Shown here piece by piece: positions 25,810-35,028 of a stretch of 64,000 nt of DNA (positions are counted from its first letter, which is position 1; each line of letters begins with the position of its first letter). Position numbers and translations under genes: made by a program. Source of the stretch: UBA5704 sp036264355 (GTDB lineage: Bacteria > Acidobacteriota > Thermoanaerobaculia > Multivoradales > UBA5704); the NCBI GenBank assembly GCA_036264355.1, contig DATARD010000050.1, positions 1 to 64,000 on the forward strand. Reading direction: 5' to 3'. The notes below the pieces were generated by a model. That model was not told where the DNA came from. It made no database searches and saw only the letters and a list, made by a program, of their open reading frames with translations.

Positions 25810-27147
25810 ATGAAGGAACAGGAAACGCAGGAAACCTCGGACTTCGGCCAGATCCTCGCCGAGTTCGAGCACAAGGAGAACGGCGAGGAGACCCGCAAGG
25901 CTCTCGCTGTCGGCGAGAAGGTCAAGGGGATCATCACCCAGATCGGCGACACGGCGGCGTTCGTCGACCTCGGCGGCAAGTCGGAAGGCATGATCGATCT
26001 CGCGCAGTTGAAGGACGCCAGCGGCAATCTCACCGTCAACGTCGGCGAAACCCTCGAGGCCACGGTCACCGGCAACGACCCGGAGACCGGCAGCCTGGTG
26101 TTGCGGCGCAAGGCCGCCCGCGGCCAGGAAGTCGCCGCCGAGCTGCGCCAGGCGCACGAGACCGGCATCCCGGTCGAAGGCGTCGTCACCGCCATCAACA
26201 AGGGTGGCGCGGAGGTCCAGGTCTCCGGGATGCGGGCCTTCTGTCCCCTCTCCCAGCTCGACCTGCGCTACGTCGAAGACCCGCAGCAGTTCGTCGGCCA
26301 GCGCCTCGCCTTCCGCGTCATGCGGATCGAGCAGGGCAAGACCCGGCCGAACATCGTGCTCTCGCGCCGCGCCCTCCTCGAGGAAGAGGCCGAGACGAAA
26401 GCCACGGAGACGCGCTCCAAGCTGGAGGTCGGCTCGGTGCTCCGGGGGAAGGTCACGTCGCTCGCCAGCTATGGCGCCTTCGTCGACCTGGGCGGCCTCG
26501 AAGGGATGTTGCACGTCAGCGAGATCGGCTATTCGCGCCTGGCCCACCCCAACGAGGTGCTGAAGGTCGGCGAGGAAGTCGAAGTCCAGGTGATCAAGAT
26601 CGAGAAGGGGAAGGACGAGAACCGGCCGCGCATCTCCCTGTCGCGCCGGGCGCTCGAACGGGATCCGTGGAAAGACGTCGCGGAGCGTTTCGCGGAGGGG
26701 ACCGAGCTGAACGGCCGCGTGATGCGGACGGAGTCGTTCGGCGCCTTCGTGGAGATCGCGCCGGGCATCGAGGGCCTGGTGCACATCAGCGAGATGGGCT
26801 CCGGCCGGCGGTTGAACCACGCCAAGGAAGCCGTGCAGCTCGGCCAGGACGTGAAGGTGCGCGTCCTCAGCGTCGATCCTGCCAAGCGCCGCATCTCCCT
26901 CTCCATGGGGAGCGGCGCCGAAGGCGGCGGCGGTGGCGGTGGCGGCCGGGAGCGCAGCAGCGCTCCCCGCGGCGGTGGTGGCGACCGCGGCGATCATCGC
27001 GGCGGCGGCGGCGGCCGGGGACGCGACCGGGACCGCGATCGGGGACGCGACGAGGATTACGAAGCGTACGCCGCGAAGAACGCCAACACGGCCGGCTCAG
27101 GATTCGGCTCGATGGCGGACTTCTTCAAGAATCTGAAGCAGAAGTAA
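25810..27147 (+). CDS. Four-domain S1 RNA-binding protein (ribosomal protein S1-like) with RGG tail
   Basis: About 445 residues. Four S1 OB-fold repeats start near GEKVKGIITQIGDTAAFVDL, GIPVEGVVTAINKGGAEVQV, GSVLRGKVTSLASYGAFVDL and GTELNGRVMRTESFGAFVEI. Repeats 3 and 4 carry the LHVSE and VHISE motifs of RNA-binding S1 domains. The C-terminal ~75 residues are Gly/Arg/Asp-rich, with many RGG- and RDRD-like elements, then end in a short ordered motif (GSMADFFKNLKQK). Bacterial S1 usually has four to six repeats, so this may be the housekeeping rpsA product or a paralogue. ATG 25810 is chosen, with CAGGAG 11 nt upstream. The gene ends at a strong hairpin. Confidence 0.88.
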   Translation: MKEQETQETSDFGQILAEFEHKENGEETRKALAVGEKVKGIITQIGDTAAFVDLGGKSEGMIDLAQLKDASGNLTVNVGETLEATVTGNDPETGSLVLRRKAARGQEVAAELRQAHETGIPVEGVVTAINKGGAEVQVSGMRAFCPLSQLDLRYVEDPQQFVGQRLAFRVMRIEQGKTRPNIVLSRRALLEEEAETKATETRSKLEVGSVLRGKVTSLASYGAFVDLGGLEGMLHVSEIGYSRLAHPNEVLKVGEEVEVQVIKIEKGKDENRPRISLSRRALERDPWKDVAERFAEGTELNGRVMRTESFGAFVEIAPGIEGLVHISEMGSGRRLNHAKEAVQLGQDVKVRVLSVDPAKRRISLSMGSGAEGGGGGGGGRERSSAPRGGGGDRGDHRGGGGGRGRDRDRDRGRDEDYEAYAAKNANTAGSGFGSMADFFKNLKQK

Positions 27148-27166
27148 TCCGTCGAGCCGTCGAGAA

Positions 27167-27190
27167 CGCCCGGCGCGTCAGCGCCGGGCG
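27167..27190. terminator. Perfect 10-bp hairpin spanning the end of the TPR gene
   Basis: CGCCCGGCGC (27167-27176) and GCGCCGGGCG (27181-27190) pair completely around a 4-nt loop GTCA. The loop holds part of the stop codon of the convergent TPR gene, and the right arm encodes its last codons. It lies 19 bp after the S1 gene stop and can act on both transcripts. Confidence 0.65.
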
Positions 27191-28074
27191 CCGTTCCACC
27201 AGAGAAACGCCAGGACGAGCAGCACGGCGACGCCGAGCACCGCCGCCAGCGTCAAAGGATTCCTGCCGCCGGGAGCCAGCGCGCCTTCGATCCACGGTTT
27301 CGGCAGCCGGCTCGTCGCATTGAGCCCGCGCGCGGCCCAGAGCCAGGGCCGGTGGCGTCGCTTGAGGTAGCGCGGCAGCAGCTTGGCGTCGTTGCGCACC
27401 TCGGCGACGATCCGGTCGGCCTCTTCCTTCTGCCCCTTCGCATAGAGGATGCGCGCCAGGCGGACCTGCGCCTCGACGACCGTCCGCTTCTCCAGCACCT
27501 TCCGCAGGACCGCTTCCGCTTCATCCCGCCGGCCGCTCTCGTCCAAAGCCCGGCCGAGATGGAGCGGGCCCTCGCCGAGATGGGAGTCGGGCTCCGCCGC
27601 GACCAGCGCTTCGAGGAGCGCCGCGGCCTCGGGCCACCGGCCCTGCATCTCGAGCGTCTGAGCCAGTCCGAAGTTGACGTCCTCGACGCCGGCGCCGTTC
27701 TGCTGCGCCTCGCGGAACCGCGCCTCCGCCTCGCGGTAGTTGCCGAGGACGAGCAGTTCCTCCCCCGCCTCGGCCAGGACACCCGGACCCCGCCAGTGCG
27801 CGAGCTGCACCTGCAGCTCCCGCAACCGGCGGCGAGCCTGCTGGCGGCGCGCGACGTGCGGCGGCACCAACCCCGCCGAGCCGCCTGCGAAGAGCGGGCT
27901 GCGCACCACGACGAAGTAGGCGATCGGACCGACGAACGGAAACATGAAGATGATCCAGTACCAATACCAGCCCGCCCCGGTGCGGGCGCAGTCGATCAGG
28001 GCGACGACCGCGAGAGTCAGCGGCACCAGGTTGAACAGCCCACCGCTCAGGAGCCCGGCTATGAGTCCTCCCAC
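27178..28074 (-). CDS. Membrane-anchored TPR protein
   Basis: About 298 residues. The N-terminal ~70 residues have two transmembrane segments in a PLDc_N-like arrangement (LFNLVPLTLAVVALIDC and WYWYWIIFMFPFVGPIAYFVV). A TPR solenoid follows (about 85-240), with repeats around GNYREAEARFREAQ, GRWPEAAALLEALV and GRRDEAEAVLRKVL. A final transmembrane helix (LTLAAVLGVAVLLVLAFLWW) lies near the C-terminus. I chose GTG at 28074 because GGGAGGGAGA lies 5 nt upstream; ATG at 28128 is the alternative. It is probably a membrane scaffold. It is divergent from the TIR gene. Confidence 0.8.
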   Translation of the reverse strand: MGGLIAGLLSGGLFNLVPLTLAVVALIDCARTGAGWYWYWIIFMFPFVGPIAYFVVVRSPLFAGGSAGLVPPHVARRQQARRRLRELQVQLAHWRGPGVLAEAGEELLVLGNYREAEARFREAQQNGAGVEDVNFGLAQTLEMQGRWPEAAALLEALVAAEPDSHLGEGPLHLGRALDESGRRDEAEAVLRKVLEKRTVVEAQVRLARILYAKGQKEEADRIVAEVRNDAKLLPRYLKRRHRPWLWAARGLNATSRLPKPWIEGALAPGGRNPLTLAAVLGVAVLLVLAFLWWNGARR

Positions 28075-28248
28075 GCGATCTCCCTCCCGGTCGGAATCGG
28101 CGATCGGAATCGACGGCCTGACGTTCACCTATGATGTTAGCAGGCCGTCCCCTGGAAGACTGCAGCAGATCGAGAAAACAAGACGCCGCCGAGCAGCAGA
28201 GGATGCCAACAAGCCTTTGCTCGGTTAAAGTAATGACGGAGATTGTAA

Positions 28249-31200
28249 GTGGGAACCGTCGCGCCGAGATCCTCATTCGACCGCATGCGGGATGCTATCG
28301 CTCGCGTCTTCATCGGCGATGACTTGTTCATCTCCTACAGCCACATGGATGGAGGAGATTATGCAACTGCCCTTGCGGCCGGGCTCAAGGGCTATTCGTG
28401 CTTCCTCGATCATCTAGGTACAGATGCCGGCGGCGAGATCCCGGATCGGGTGTGGCGGAAATTGTGGCGAAGCACCGCGCTCGTCGTAGTCGGCACTAAA
28501 GCAGCCGCGAAGTCGGACAACGTGCGGCTCGAGATCGAGTCCTTCTTCCTGGAGACCCGCCGGCAGGTCATCCCCCTCACCTTCTCGGGCTCCCTCCAAA
28601 AGGCGCAATGGTACGAACGGGTGCTGGGTGGCGTCCCCATGGTGCGGGAGTCGAGGCAGGCGCTCTGTCGAGCCGTTCCTTCACCCAAGGTCAAGCGGCG
28701 GATCATCAACTCATTCCGGTACTGGCGACGCGCGACCTGTCTCAAAGCCGCCTTTGTCGCCACGGTCTGCTTCGTCGCTGTCTCAATCGTCGGAGTGACC
28801 GAGTGGAGCCGCCGGACAGTCGACGCCGCCGAACAGCGCAGAGACGTGGCGCTGGATAGCCAGATCGAAGCCGAGCGGAAGAGACAGCAGGCAGACAAAG
28901 CGGCCACCGATGCGGAAGCGCGGAAGCTCGCCGCCGAAACGCGGGAGCGTCAGGCCGTCCGCGGTCGCCAGGAGGCACTGGCGGAACGGGCTCTCATACT
29001 TGCAGCTCGTCCAGGGCAGGAACTCGAAGCTCTGCGCGCCGCCCTGGCCTCAATCGAGCCCGACGCAGGCTCTCTGGAGCAGGCTCCTCCCAGGGCTCTC
29101 CTTGGCCTTACCGAGGCTGTCACCGCCGCGGTCAGCTTCCTGCCGATTCCACGCGAAGATATACAGGCAGCCTCTTTCAGCCGCCAGGGTGACAAGGTCC
29201 TGACCCTAAACGGTCGCAATTACAGCGACTACAACGACTGGCGTGTCTGCCGTTGGCGGCGAAACGACGGCCAGAGCCTCGGATGTTACGATCCCGCAGC
29301 GGGCATGCCTCCGGTTGCCAAGGCGGACTTCGTCCCCTCCTCACAGGGCTGCCTTCTAGTCACTCTCCACGGCCAGGTTCATTTCGAGCACGGTTCCATC
29401 GTTGTTCGTGACGCGGAAACAGGGAAGATTCGCGCGGTCAAGAACCTCTCTGCTCGGCCAGATCTTTTCCAGGTGTCTCCGGACGCAGAGCGCCTCGTTG
29501 TGATGGATGCACTGTGGGACCTCAAAAGCGGAAGGCGCGTGGTCGATTTGAGGCCCGCCGGCATCGAGCAAGCCGTATTCTCGGACGAATCGGACCGGTT
29601 GCTCACGTTCGGGAGCGGCGCCGATTGTGGCGAGCCGACAGTCTGGGACACCCGGGACGGCAAGAAGATCTCCGTTCTGCGCGAGTGCACAGGAAAGATC
29701 GAGCACGCTCGGTTCTCTCCTAAGAGCGGGCTTCTGGCTGCGGCGATGGCCGACGGCCAAGTGACTCTCTGGGATGCTTCCGACGGGTCACGATGGTCCT
29801 CCTTGAAGGGCCATGCGCAGGCAGACTTCTGGTTGGAGCCTATTCCTCTCAGCGCGGGAGTCGCTGATTTTCAGAAGACCGGCGGCAAGATTTTGCAGCA
29901 TAAAAATCTCGGAGTGAACGACCTGGCGTTCTCTCCGGACGGTCGGAGACTGGCGACCGCGGGAAACGACAGGATCGCCGATCTCTGGCGTTTGGACTTC
30001 ACAGACTCTCCTATCGAGCCGCTCGCCGGCCACTCTCAGGAAGTCAAGTTGGTGGTCTTTTCTGCGGATTCCGGAGGGGAATGGTTGCTCACCGCCGGCC
30101 GTGACGGAAGGGCCCTCCTGTGGGACGGCCACGACGGCCGCCTGCTCGACCGGATCGAGGGGACCGGCGCCGACCTCCGCTCCGCGATGATCGCACCGGA
30201 CCGGCAACGCCTGCTGACTCTGACGGACGGCGGCGCCGCACACATCGCGATCCCATACCGGGATCTCTCGCTGCGCACCTTTCCCAGCGTGAAAGGGCCT
30301 CACGCCGCGGCAGTCTTCTTCCCCAACGGCAGGTGGGTGGCGACGACGACCGCGGGGGACAGCGTTACGGTGTGGGACCGCGGCAGCGGAGAGCGGCGTG
30401 GCGAATCTCTCCCCCCTCCACCGCCACCTCCTACCATCGACGACGTTTTGCGGGCCACACAGGACAAAACGGAAGAGCAACTCCGGAGGCCCCGGAAGAG
30501 CGAATTTGCCTCACCGGGATACGCACGGCTCCTGACCTTGGTGGTCTCCCCAGACGGGAAACGGCTGCTCGCGGCCCATAAGGAGAGCGAAGCCATCGTC
30601 TGGGACGTCGGCGCGCCGCAGCGCCCTCCCGTCCTGTTCAAGCGCCATACCAACCAGATCGCCGTGGGAGCTTTCTCTCCTGATGGTCAGCGGATCGTCA
30701 CCGGTGATCACGACGGATCGATCTTTCTCTGGCGCGCCGACTCTGGAAAGGTGATCGCAGACCTCCACGGTGGCCACGGATCTCTCGACGCGGTCGCGTT
30801 CTCCCCCGACGGCTCCCGGGTGGCTCTCGTCGTCTATGGCCGGAAGGAGATAGAGATCCGCAACGCAAGAACTGGCAGGCATCTGTTCGATCTCGAGGGG
30901 CACGACAGACCCGCGACCAGTGTCCAATTCTCCGCCGACGGGACGCTGATCCTCGCAGCTTTCGGAGATTGCTGGTATCTGGCGGACAGCCAGACAGGAA
31001 AGCTGCGCCAACAGGTCGCTGCCGGGGCAGGAGGAGATCTCGAGCTCGCCCGCCTCTCCCCGGACGGCCGTCTCGTCGTGACAGCGAGAGCCGTTCAAGC
31101 GCAGCTCTGGGATGCGCAGACGGGGAGCCTGATCGCCGGGCTCGACCACAAGGCGGCGATCGCATCAGCGGCCTTCTCACCAGATGGACGGCGTTTGCTC

Positions 31201-31446
31201 ACCGCGAGTTGGGATGAGATGGCGCGGTTGTGGGACGCGAAGACGGGCGCGCGGCTCGCAACGTTTCACGGACACACTGACCGGCTCAAGTCTGCCGCCT
31301 TCTCGCCGGACGGCTCCTTCTTTCTCACCGCCAGCGAGGACGGAGCGGCAAAGCTTTATCCGGCGACGCTCAGCTTCTTTCACGAAACAGGGTTGCGTCT
31401 GCTTCACCTGCATGAAGCCGCGATGGCGACGGCTGGCCCCCGTTAG
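28249..31446 (+). CDS. TIR domain - transmembrane - WD40 protein
   Basis: A 1065-residue protein. Residues ~25-125 form a TIR domain: DDLFISYSHMD, the FLDH-GTDAGG loop, STALVVVGTKAAAKS, then E95 at the usual catalytic glutamate position of NAD-consuming TIRs. One transmembrane helix follows (AAFVATVCFVAVSIVGV, ~167-183), then a Lys/Glu/Arg-rich coiled coil (~187-250). From ~300 to the end are about 14 WD40-like repeats, enough for two propellers, interrupted by a Pro run near residue 723. GTG at 28249 has GGAG 7 nt upstream. TIR effectors in bacteria often act in antiphage defence or signalling, with the propeller as sensor. That role is inferred. The gene appears less GC-rich than its neighbours. 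Confidence 0.88.
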   Translation: MGTVAPRSSFDRMRDAIARVFIGDDLFISYSHMDGGDYATALAAGLKGYSCFLDHLGTDAGGEIPDRVWRKLWRSTALVVVGTKAAAKSDNVRLEIESFFLETRRQVIPLTFSGSLQKAQWYERVLGGVPMVRESRQALCRAVPSPKVKRRIINSFRYWRRATCLKAAFVATVCFVAVSIVGVTEWSRRTVDAAEQRRDVALDSQIEAERKRQQADKAATDAEARKLAAETRERQAVRGRQEALAERALILAARPGQELEALRAALASIEPDAGSLEQAPPRALLGLTEAVTAAVSFLPIPREDIQAASFSRQGDKVLTLNGRNYSDYNDWRVCRWRRNDGQSLGCYDPAAGMPPVAKADFVPSSQGCLLVTLHGQVHFEHGSIVVRDAETGKIRAVKNLSARPDLFQVSPDAERLVVMDALWDLKSGRRVVDLRPAGIEQAVFSDESDRLLTFGSGADCGEPTVWDTRDGKKISVLRECTGKIEHARFSPKSGLLAAAMADGQVTLWDASDGSRWSSLKGHAQADFWLEPIPLSAGVADFQKTGGKILQHKNLGVNDLAFSPDGRRLATAGNDRIADLWRLDFTDSPIEPLAGHSQEVKLVVFSADSGGEWLLTAGRDGRALLWDGHDGRLLDRIEGTGADLRSAMIAPDRQRLLTLTDGGAAHIAIPYRDLSLRTFPSVKGPHAAAVFFPNGRWVATTTAGDSVTVWDRGSGERRGESLPPPPPPPTIDDVLRATQDKTEEQLRRPRKSEFASPGYARLLTLVVSPDGKRLLAAHKESEAIVWDVGAPQRPPVLFKRHTNQIAVGAFSPDGQRIVTGDHDGSIFLWRADSGKVIADLHGGHGSLDAVAFSPDGSRVALVVYGRKEIEIRNARTGRHLFDLEGHDRPATSVQFSADGTLILAAFGDCWYLADSQTGKLRQQVAAGAGGDLELARLSPDGRLVVTARAVQAQLWDAQTGSLIAGLDHKAAIASAAFSPDGRRLLTASWDEMARLWDAKTGARLATFHGHTDRLKSAAFSPDGSFFLTASEDGAAKLYPATLSFFHETGLRLLHLHEAAMATAGPR

Positions 31447-31474
31447 GGCCCGAGACAGGGGGCGCCGTCCGCTC

Positions 31475-33049
31475 TCACTCCCACTCGATCGTCGCGGGCG
31501 GTTTGCTGGTCACGTCGTAGACGACGCGGTTGATGCCCCGGATCTCGTTGACGATGCGGTTGGCGACCCGGCCCAGCAGCTCGTACGGGAGATGACTCCA
31601 GTCGGCGGTCATGAAGTCGTGGGTCTCGACCGAGCGCAGGGCGACGACGCTCTCGTAGGTGCGGAAGTCGCCCATCACGCCCACGCTCTTGACCGGCAGG
31701 AGCACGGCGAACGCCTGGCTCACCTTGTCGTACCAGCCGCTCTCGCGCAGCTCCTCAAGGAAGATGGCGTCCGCCTTCTGGAGCAGCGCGACCCGTTCGG
31801 CGGTGACCTCGCCGAGGATGCGCACCGCCAGGCCCGGCCCCGGGAACGGATGGCGGCCGAGGATCTGCTCCGGCAGCCCGAGCTCGCGGCCGAGTTGGCG
31901 CACCTCGTCCTTGAACAGGAAGCGCAGCGGCTCGATCAGCTCGAAGCCCAGCTCCTTGGGCAAGCCGCCGACGTTGTGGTGCGTCTTGATCACCGCCGAC
32001 GGTCCCTTCACTGACACCGACTCGATGACGTCCGGATAGAGCGTCCCCTGCGCGAGGAATCCCACGCCAGTGATCTTTTTCGCTTCGTCCTTGAACACGT
32101 CGATGAAGACGCGGCCGATGATCTTCCGTTTCGTCTCGGGCTCCGCGACGCCCGCGAGGTCGCTCAGGAAGCGCTCGCGGGCGTCGATCGCCAGGATCGG
32201 AATCCCCAATCCGTCGCGCAGGCTGTGCGTCACCTGCAGGGCCTCATCCTTCCGCAGCAGGCCGTTGTCGACGAAGATCGCGGTCGACCGGTCGCCCACC
32301 GCGCGTTTCAGCAGAGCCGCGACGACCGATGAGTCGACGCCGCCGGAGAGGGCGCAGATCACCTTCCCCTCACCGACCTTCTCGCGCACCGTCTGCACCG
32401 CCTCTTCGAGATACGAGGCCATGCGCCAATCGCCGCGCGCGCCGCAGACGCCATAGAGGAAGTTGCGCAGCATCTCGCCGCCGGAGACAGTGTGCGACAC
32501 CTCCGGGTGGAACTGGATCGCATACAGTCGGCGCTCCGGGTCCTCGAACGCCGAGATGGGCACGCTCGTGCTGCTCGCGATCGGCCGGCACCCCGGCGGC
32601 ACCGCTTCCACCCGGTCGCCATGGCTCATCCACACTGTCTCGGTGGTCGACAGCCCGTCGAACAGACGGCCAGGGGATTGGATGGAGATCTCCGCCCGGC
32701 CATACTCGCGATGCGCGCCCGGCTCGACTCTGCCACCCAGACGGTGCGCCATGACCTGCATGCCGTAGCAGATGCCGAGCACCGGAATGCCGAGCTCGAA
32801 GAGCGGCGGCTCGGCGCTCGCGGCACCTTCTTCATAGACGCTCTGCGGTCCGCCCGAGAGGATCAGGCCGATCGGCCGGCGGCGGCGGATCTCGTCGAGC
32901 GAGAGGTTGAACAGATGCACTTCGCAGTAGACCCGATTCTCGCGCACCCGGCGGGCGATGAGCTGGGTGAACTGGCTGCCGAAATCGAGAATGAGGACGG
33001 TCTGATGGCCGGCCTCGGGAGAGGATGAGTCGGTGGATGGGGTGTCCAT
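31475..33049 (-). CDS. guaA: GMP synthase (glutamine-hydrolysing)
   Basis: Converts XMP to GMP using glutamine and ATP. The 524-residue single-chain enzyme has the class I amidotransferase domain first: nucleophile C94 in GICYGMQ, with H181 and E183 in FHPEVSH. Then comes the ATP-pyrophosphatase domain with the P-loop SGGVDSS (235-241) and the C-terminal dimerisation domain ending in TSKPPATIEWE. The gene is convergent with the TIR gene, 28 bp apart. Upstream is a 319-bp gap containing degenerate 21-bp repeats and, necessarily, its promoter if it is not read through from gpsA. No guaB is nearby. Confidence 0.97.
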   Translation of the reverse strand: MDTPSTDSSSPEAGHQTVLILDFGSQFTQLIARRVRENRVYCEVHLFNLSLDEIRRRRPIGLILSGGPQSVYEEGAASAEPPLFELGIPVLGICYGMQVMAHRLGGRVEPGAHREYGRAEISIQSPGRLFDGLSTTETVWMSHGDRVEAVPPGCRPIASSTSVPISAFEDPERRLYAIQFHPEVSHTVSGGEMLRNFLYGVCGARGDWRMASYLEEAVQTVREKVGEGKVICALSGGVDSSVVAALLKRAVGDRSTAIFVDNGLLRKDEALQVTHSLRDGLGIPILAIDARERFLSDLAGVAEPETKRKIIGRVFIDVFKDEAKKITGVGFLAQGTLYPDVIESVSVKGPSAVIKTHHNVGGLPKELGFELIEPLRFLFKDEVRQLGRELGLPEQILGRHPFPGPGLAVRILGEVTAERVALLQKADAIFLEELRESGWYDKVSQAFAVLLPVKSVGVMGDFRTYESVVALRSVETHDFMTADWSHLPYELLGRVANRIVNEIRGINRVVYDVTSKPPATIEWE

Positions 33050-33156
33050 GGGTTAGCAGATCTCGGAACGCGGGCGGTTGTCAAGGCGACAGGCGCGCCG
33101 GCGACGGAACCCCGGAGCGGGTCTCGGCGGGCCACGGCTCGTTTTCGCCGGCAGAG

Positions 33157-33360
33157 AGCCCCTCTCCTCCACCCAGACAGCCTCTCGACCGGCACGATGA
33201 CTCTCCGCGCTGGCCGTCGAGCCACTTCCGCCGCCCAGAGAGTCTATCGGCCGGCCGGAGACCGTCCGGACCTCCCGCCAAGCCATTTTCCGCTTCCAGA
33301 GAGCCTCTCCGTCATCCAGGGGATCATTTCTACCGGCCAGAGCCTTTCTGGCAGAGCCCG
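33157..33360. repeat. Degenerate ~21-bp repeats in the guaA-gpsA gap
   Basis: This fills most of the 319-bp non-coding stretch 33050-33368. An AGCC or AGTC core, usually followed by a CTCTC/CTTTC-like tract, begins at 33157, 33179, 33220, 33241, 33281, 33302 and 33341. The spacings are 22, 41, 21, 40, 21 and 39, all close to multiples of 21. Because of the period, one frame stays open as degenerate heptads. There is no RBS and no recognisable protein, so I treat it as a non-coding repeat. On the minus strand the units contain GGAAGTGGCTCGACGGCC, resembling the repeat at 5432. Confidence 0.6.
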
Positions 33361-33368
33361 TCGCGCGC

Positions 33369-34391
33369 TCACAGCTCCGTCTCCGATTTCAACCCCCGCG
33401 TCATCAGCTCTCCGACCGCCTGCTTGGGGTTCTTCCCTTCATACATCACCGCCACCATCTGCTCGGTGATTGGCATCTCGACGCCTTTCGCGGCGGCGAC
33501 GCGGGCGACGGCGACGGAGTTGCGGATGCCTTCGGAGACGAAGTGGGTGCCGCCGGTGATTTCGGCGAGGGTCTTGCCGGCGGCCAGATCCAGGCCGGTG
33601 CGGCGGTTGCGCGACAGGCTGCCGGTGCAGGTGAGCACCAAGTCGCCCAAGCCCGCGAGGCCGGCGAAGGTGCGCGGCTGGCCGCCGTAGGCGATGCCCA
33701 GGCGGGTGATCTCGTGCAGGCCACGGGTGATCAGCGCCGCCAGGGTGTTGGCGCCCAGGCCGAGGCCCGAGACGGCGCCCGCCGCGATGGCGATGACGTT
33801 CTTCACCGCGCCACCCAGCTCGACCCCCACGACGTCGGAGGAGGAGTAGAGACGGAAAGTCGACGTCGAGAGCGCCTCGCGGAGCAGGGTGGCATAGGCC
33901 GCCTCCTCGGAAGCGATGACCGCCGTGGTCGGCATGTTGCGCGCCAGCTCGACGGCGAAGGTCGGTCCGGAGAGAGCGGCGAAGCGCAATTCGCGGTCGG
34001 CCGCCATGGCTTCTTCAAAGGCCACCTGGCTCATCCGCGCCAGCGTCTCGGTCTCGATCCCCTTGGTCGCCGACACCAGATGCACCGGCCGGTCGCCGGA
34101 ATGGGCTTTGAGGAACAGCCGCAGCACGTCGCGGAAGCCGTGCGACGGCGGCGCGAGGAGGATGACGTCGCAGCCCACGACCGAGCTGATGTCCGCCGTC
34201 GGCTCGCAGCCCGGCGGCAGCGGCACGTCCAGGTATTCGCGGTTGATCCGCTCTTCGGCCATCCGCCGGGCCAGCTCGGCGTCGCGTGCCCACAGCCGCA
34301 CGCGATGGCCGGCCGACGCCAGATGGATCGCGAGCGCGGTGCCGAACGAGCCGGCTCCCAGCACCGCCAGGTTCTTCGCCTCTCCGTTCAT
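33369..34391 (-). CDS. gpsA: NAD(P)-dependent glycerol-3-phosphate dehydrogenase
   Basis: Reduces dihydroxyacetone phosphate to sn-glycerol 3-phosphate for phospholipid synthesis. The 340-residue protein carries the Rossmann motif GAGSFGTAL (12-20), ATKGIE in the first half, SGPTFAVELA, and the substrate-binding GGAVKNVIAIAAG with its catalytic lysine. It starts 13 bp after plsY, whose product uses glycerol 3-phosphate as acceptor, so the two adjacent genes cover consecutive steps. It is last in the run cinA-thpR-plsY-gpsA. Confidence 0.97.
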   Translation of the reverse strand: MNGEAKNLAVLGAGSFGTALAIHLASAGHRVRLWARDAELARRMAEERINREYLDVPLPPGCEPTADISSVVGCDVILLAPPSHGFRDVLRLFLKAHSGDRPVHLVSATKGIETETLARMSQVAFEEAMAADRELRFAALSGPTFAVELARNMPTTAVIASEEAAYATLLREALSTSTFRLYSSSDVVGVELGGAVKNVIAIAAGAVSGLGLGANTLAALITRGLHEITRLGIAYGGQPRTFAGLAGLGDLVLTCTGSLSRNRRTGLDLAAGKTLAEITGGTHFVSEGIRNSVAVARVAAAKGVEMPITEQMVAVMYEGKNPKQAVGELMTRGLKSETEL

Positions 34392-34404
34392 TCTCTTCTC
34401 ATTT

Positions 34405-35028
34405 TCAGTCGGCTTTCCGTTCCCCGAGCCGCGGCTCGACGCCTTGCAGCAGCCGTCGCAGGTTGGTCTGGTGCTTGACCACCACGATGAGAGCGATCGC
34501 CGCCGACGAAGCGATCAGCCAGGGATCCTCGTTCGCGACCCAGCCCAGGCGCTGGCCGGTCCAGGCGAAAAGCGGGAACGCCGCCGCCGCCGTCATCGAG
34601 CCGAGGGAGACATAGCGCTTCCAATAGACCAGGATGACGAAGAGCAGCAGGCTGAACAGCATGGCCGCCGGCGCGAGAGCGCCCATCGCTCCCGCCGACG
34701 TCGCCACTCCCTTGCCGCCGCGGAAGCCGAGGAAGACCGGGAAGACATGTCCCAGGACCACGGCCACAGCCGCCGCGCCGACCACCACCGGCGCCGCCGC
34801 CAGCAGCCGCGCGCCCACCACCGCCACGACGCCTTTGAAGACATCGAGAAGGAGCACCAGCCCGGCGGCTCCCTTGCCGGCGGCGCGCAGCACGTTGGTG
34901 GCGCCGGCATTGCCGCTGCCGACGGTGCGCACGTCCATCCCCTCTCTCGCCTTCACAATGAGATAGCTGAAGGAGACGGAGCCCAGCAGGTAGGCGGCGA
35001 CCACGATGCCGGCGGCGAGACCGGTCAT
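34405..35028 (-). CDS. plsY: Glycerol-3-phosphate acyltransferase PlsY
   Basis: Transfers an acyl chain from acyl-phosphate to glycerol 3-phosphate at the inner membrane. The 207-residue multipass protein has the three PlsY motifs: GSGNAGATNVLR (motif 1), LGHVFPVFLGFRGGKGVAT (motif 2) and the C-terminal KHQTNLRRLLQG (motif 3). The ATG at 35028 overlaps the thpR stop (ATGA, 35025-35028) and gives the expected N-terminus. gpsA follows 13 bp downstream. Confidence 0.96.
   Translation of the reverse strand: MTGLAAGIVVAAYLLGSVSFSYLIVKAREGMDVRTVGSGNAGATNVLRAAGKGAAGLVLLLDVFKGVVAVVGARLLAAAPVVVGAAAVAVVLGHVFPVFLGFRGGKGVATSAGAMGALAPAAMLFSLLLFVILVYWKRYVSLGSMTAAAAFPLFAWTGQRLGWVANEDPWLIASSAAIALIVVVKHQTNLRRLLQGVEPRLGERKAD

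Noticed and set aside
33050..33368. Possible small protein or RNA gene between guaA and gpsA
   Set aside because: The stretch is explained by degenerate 21-bp repeats; no RBS, tRNA or conserved RNA structure was seen.
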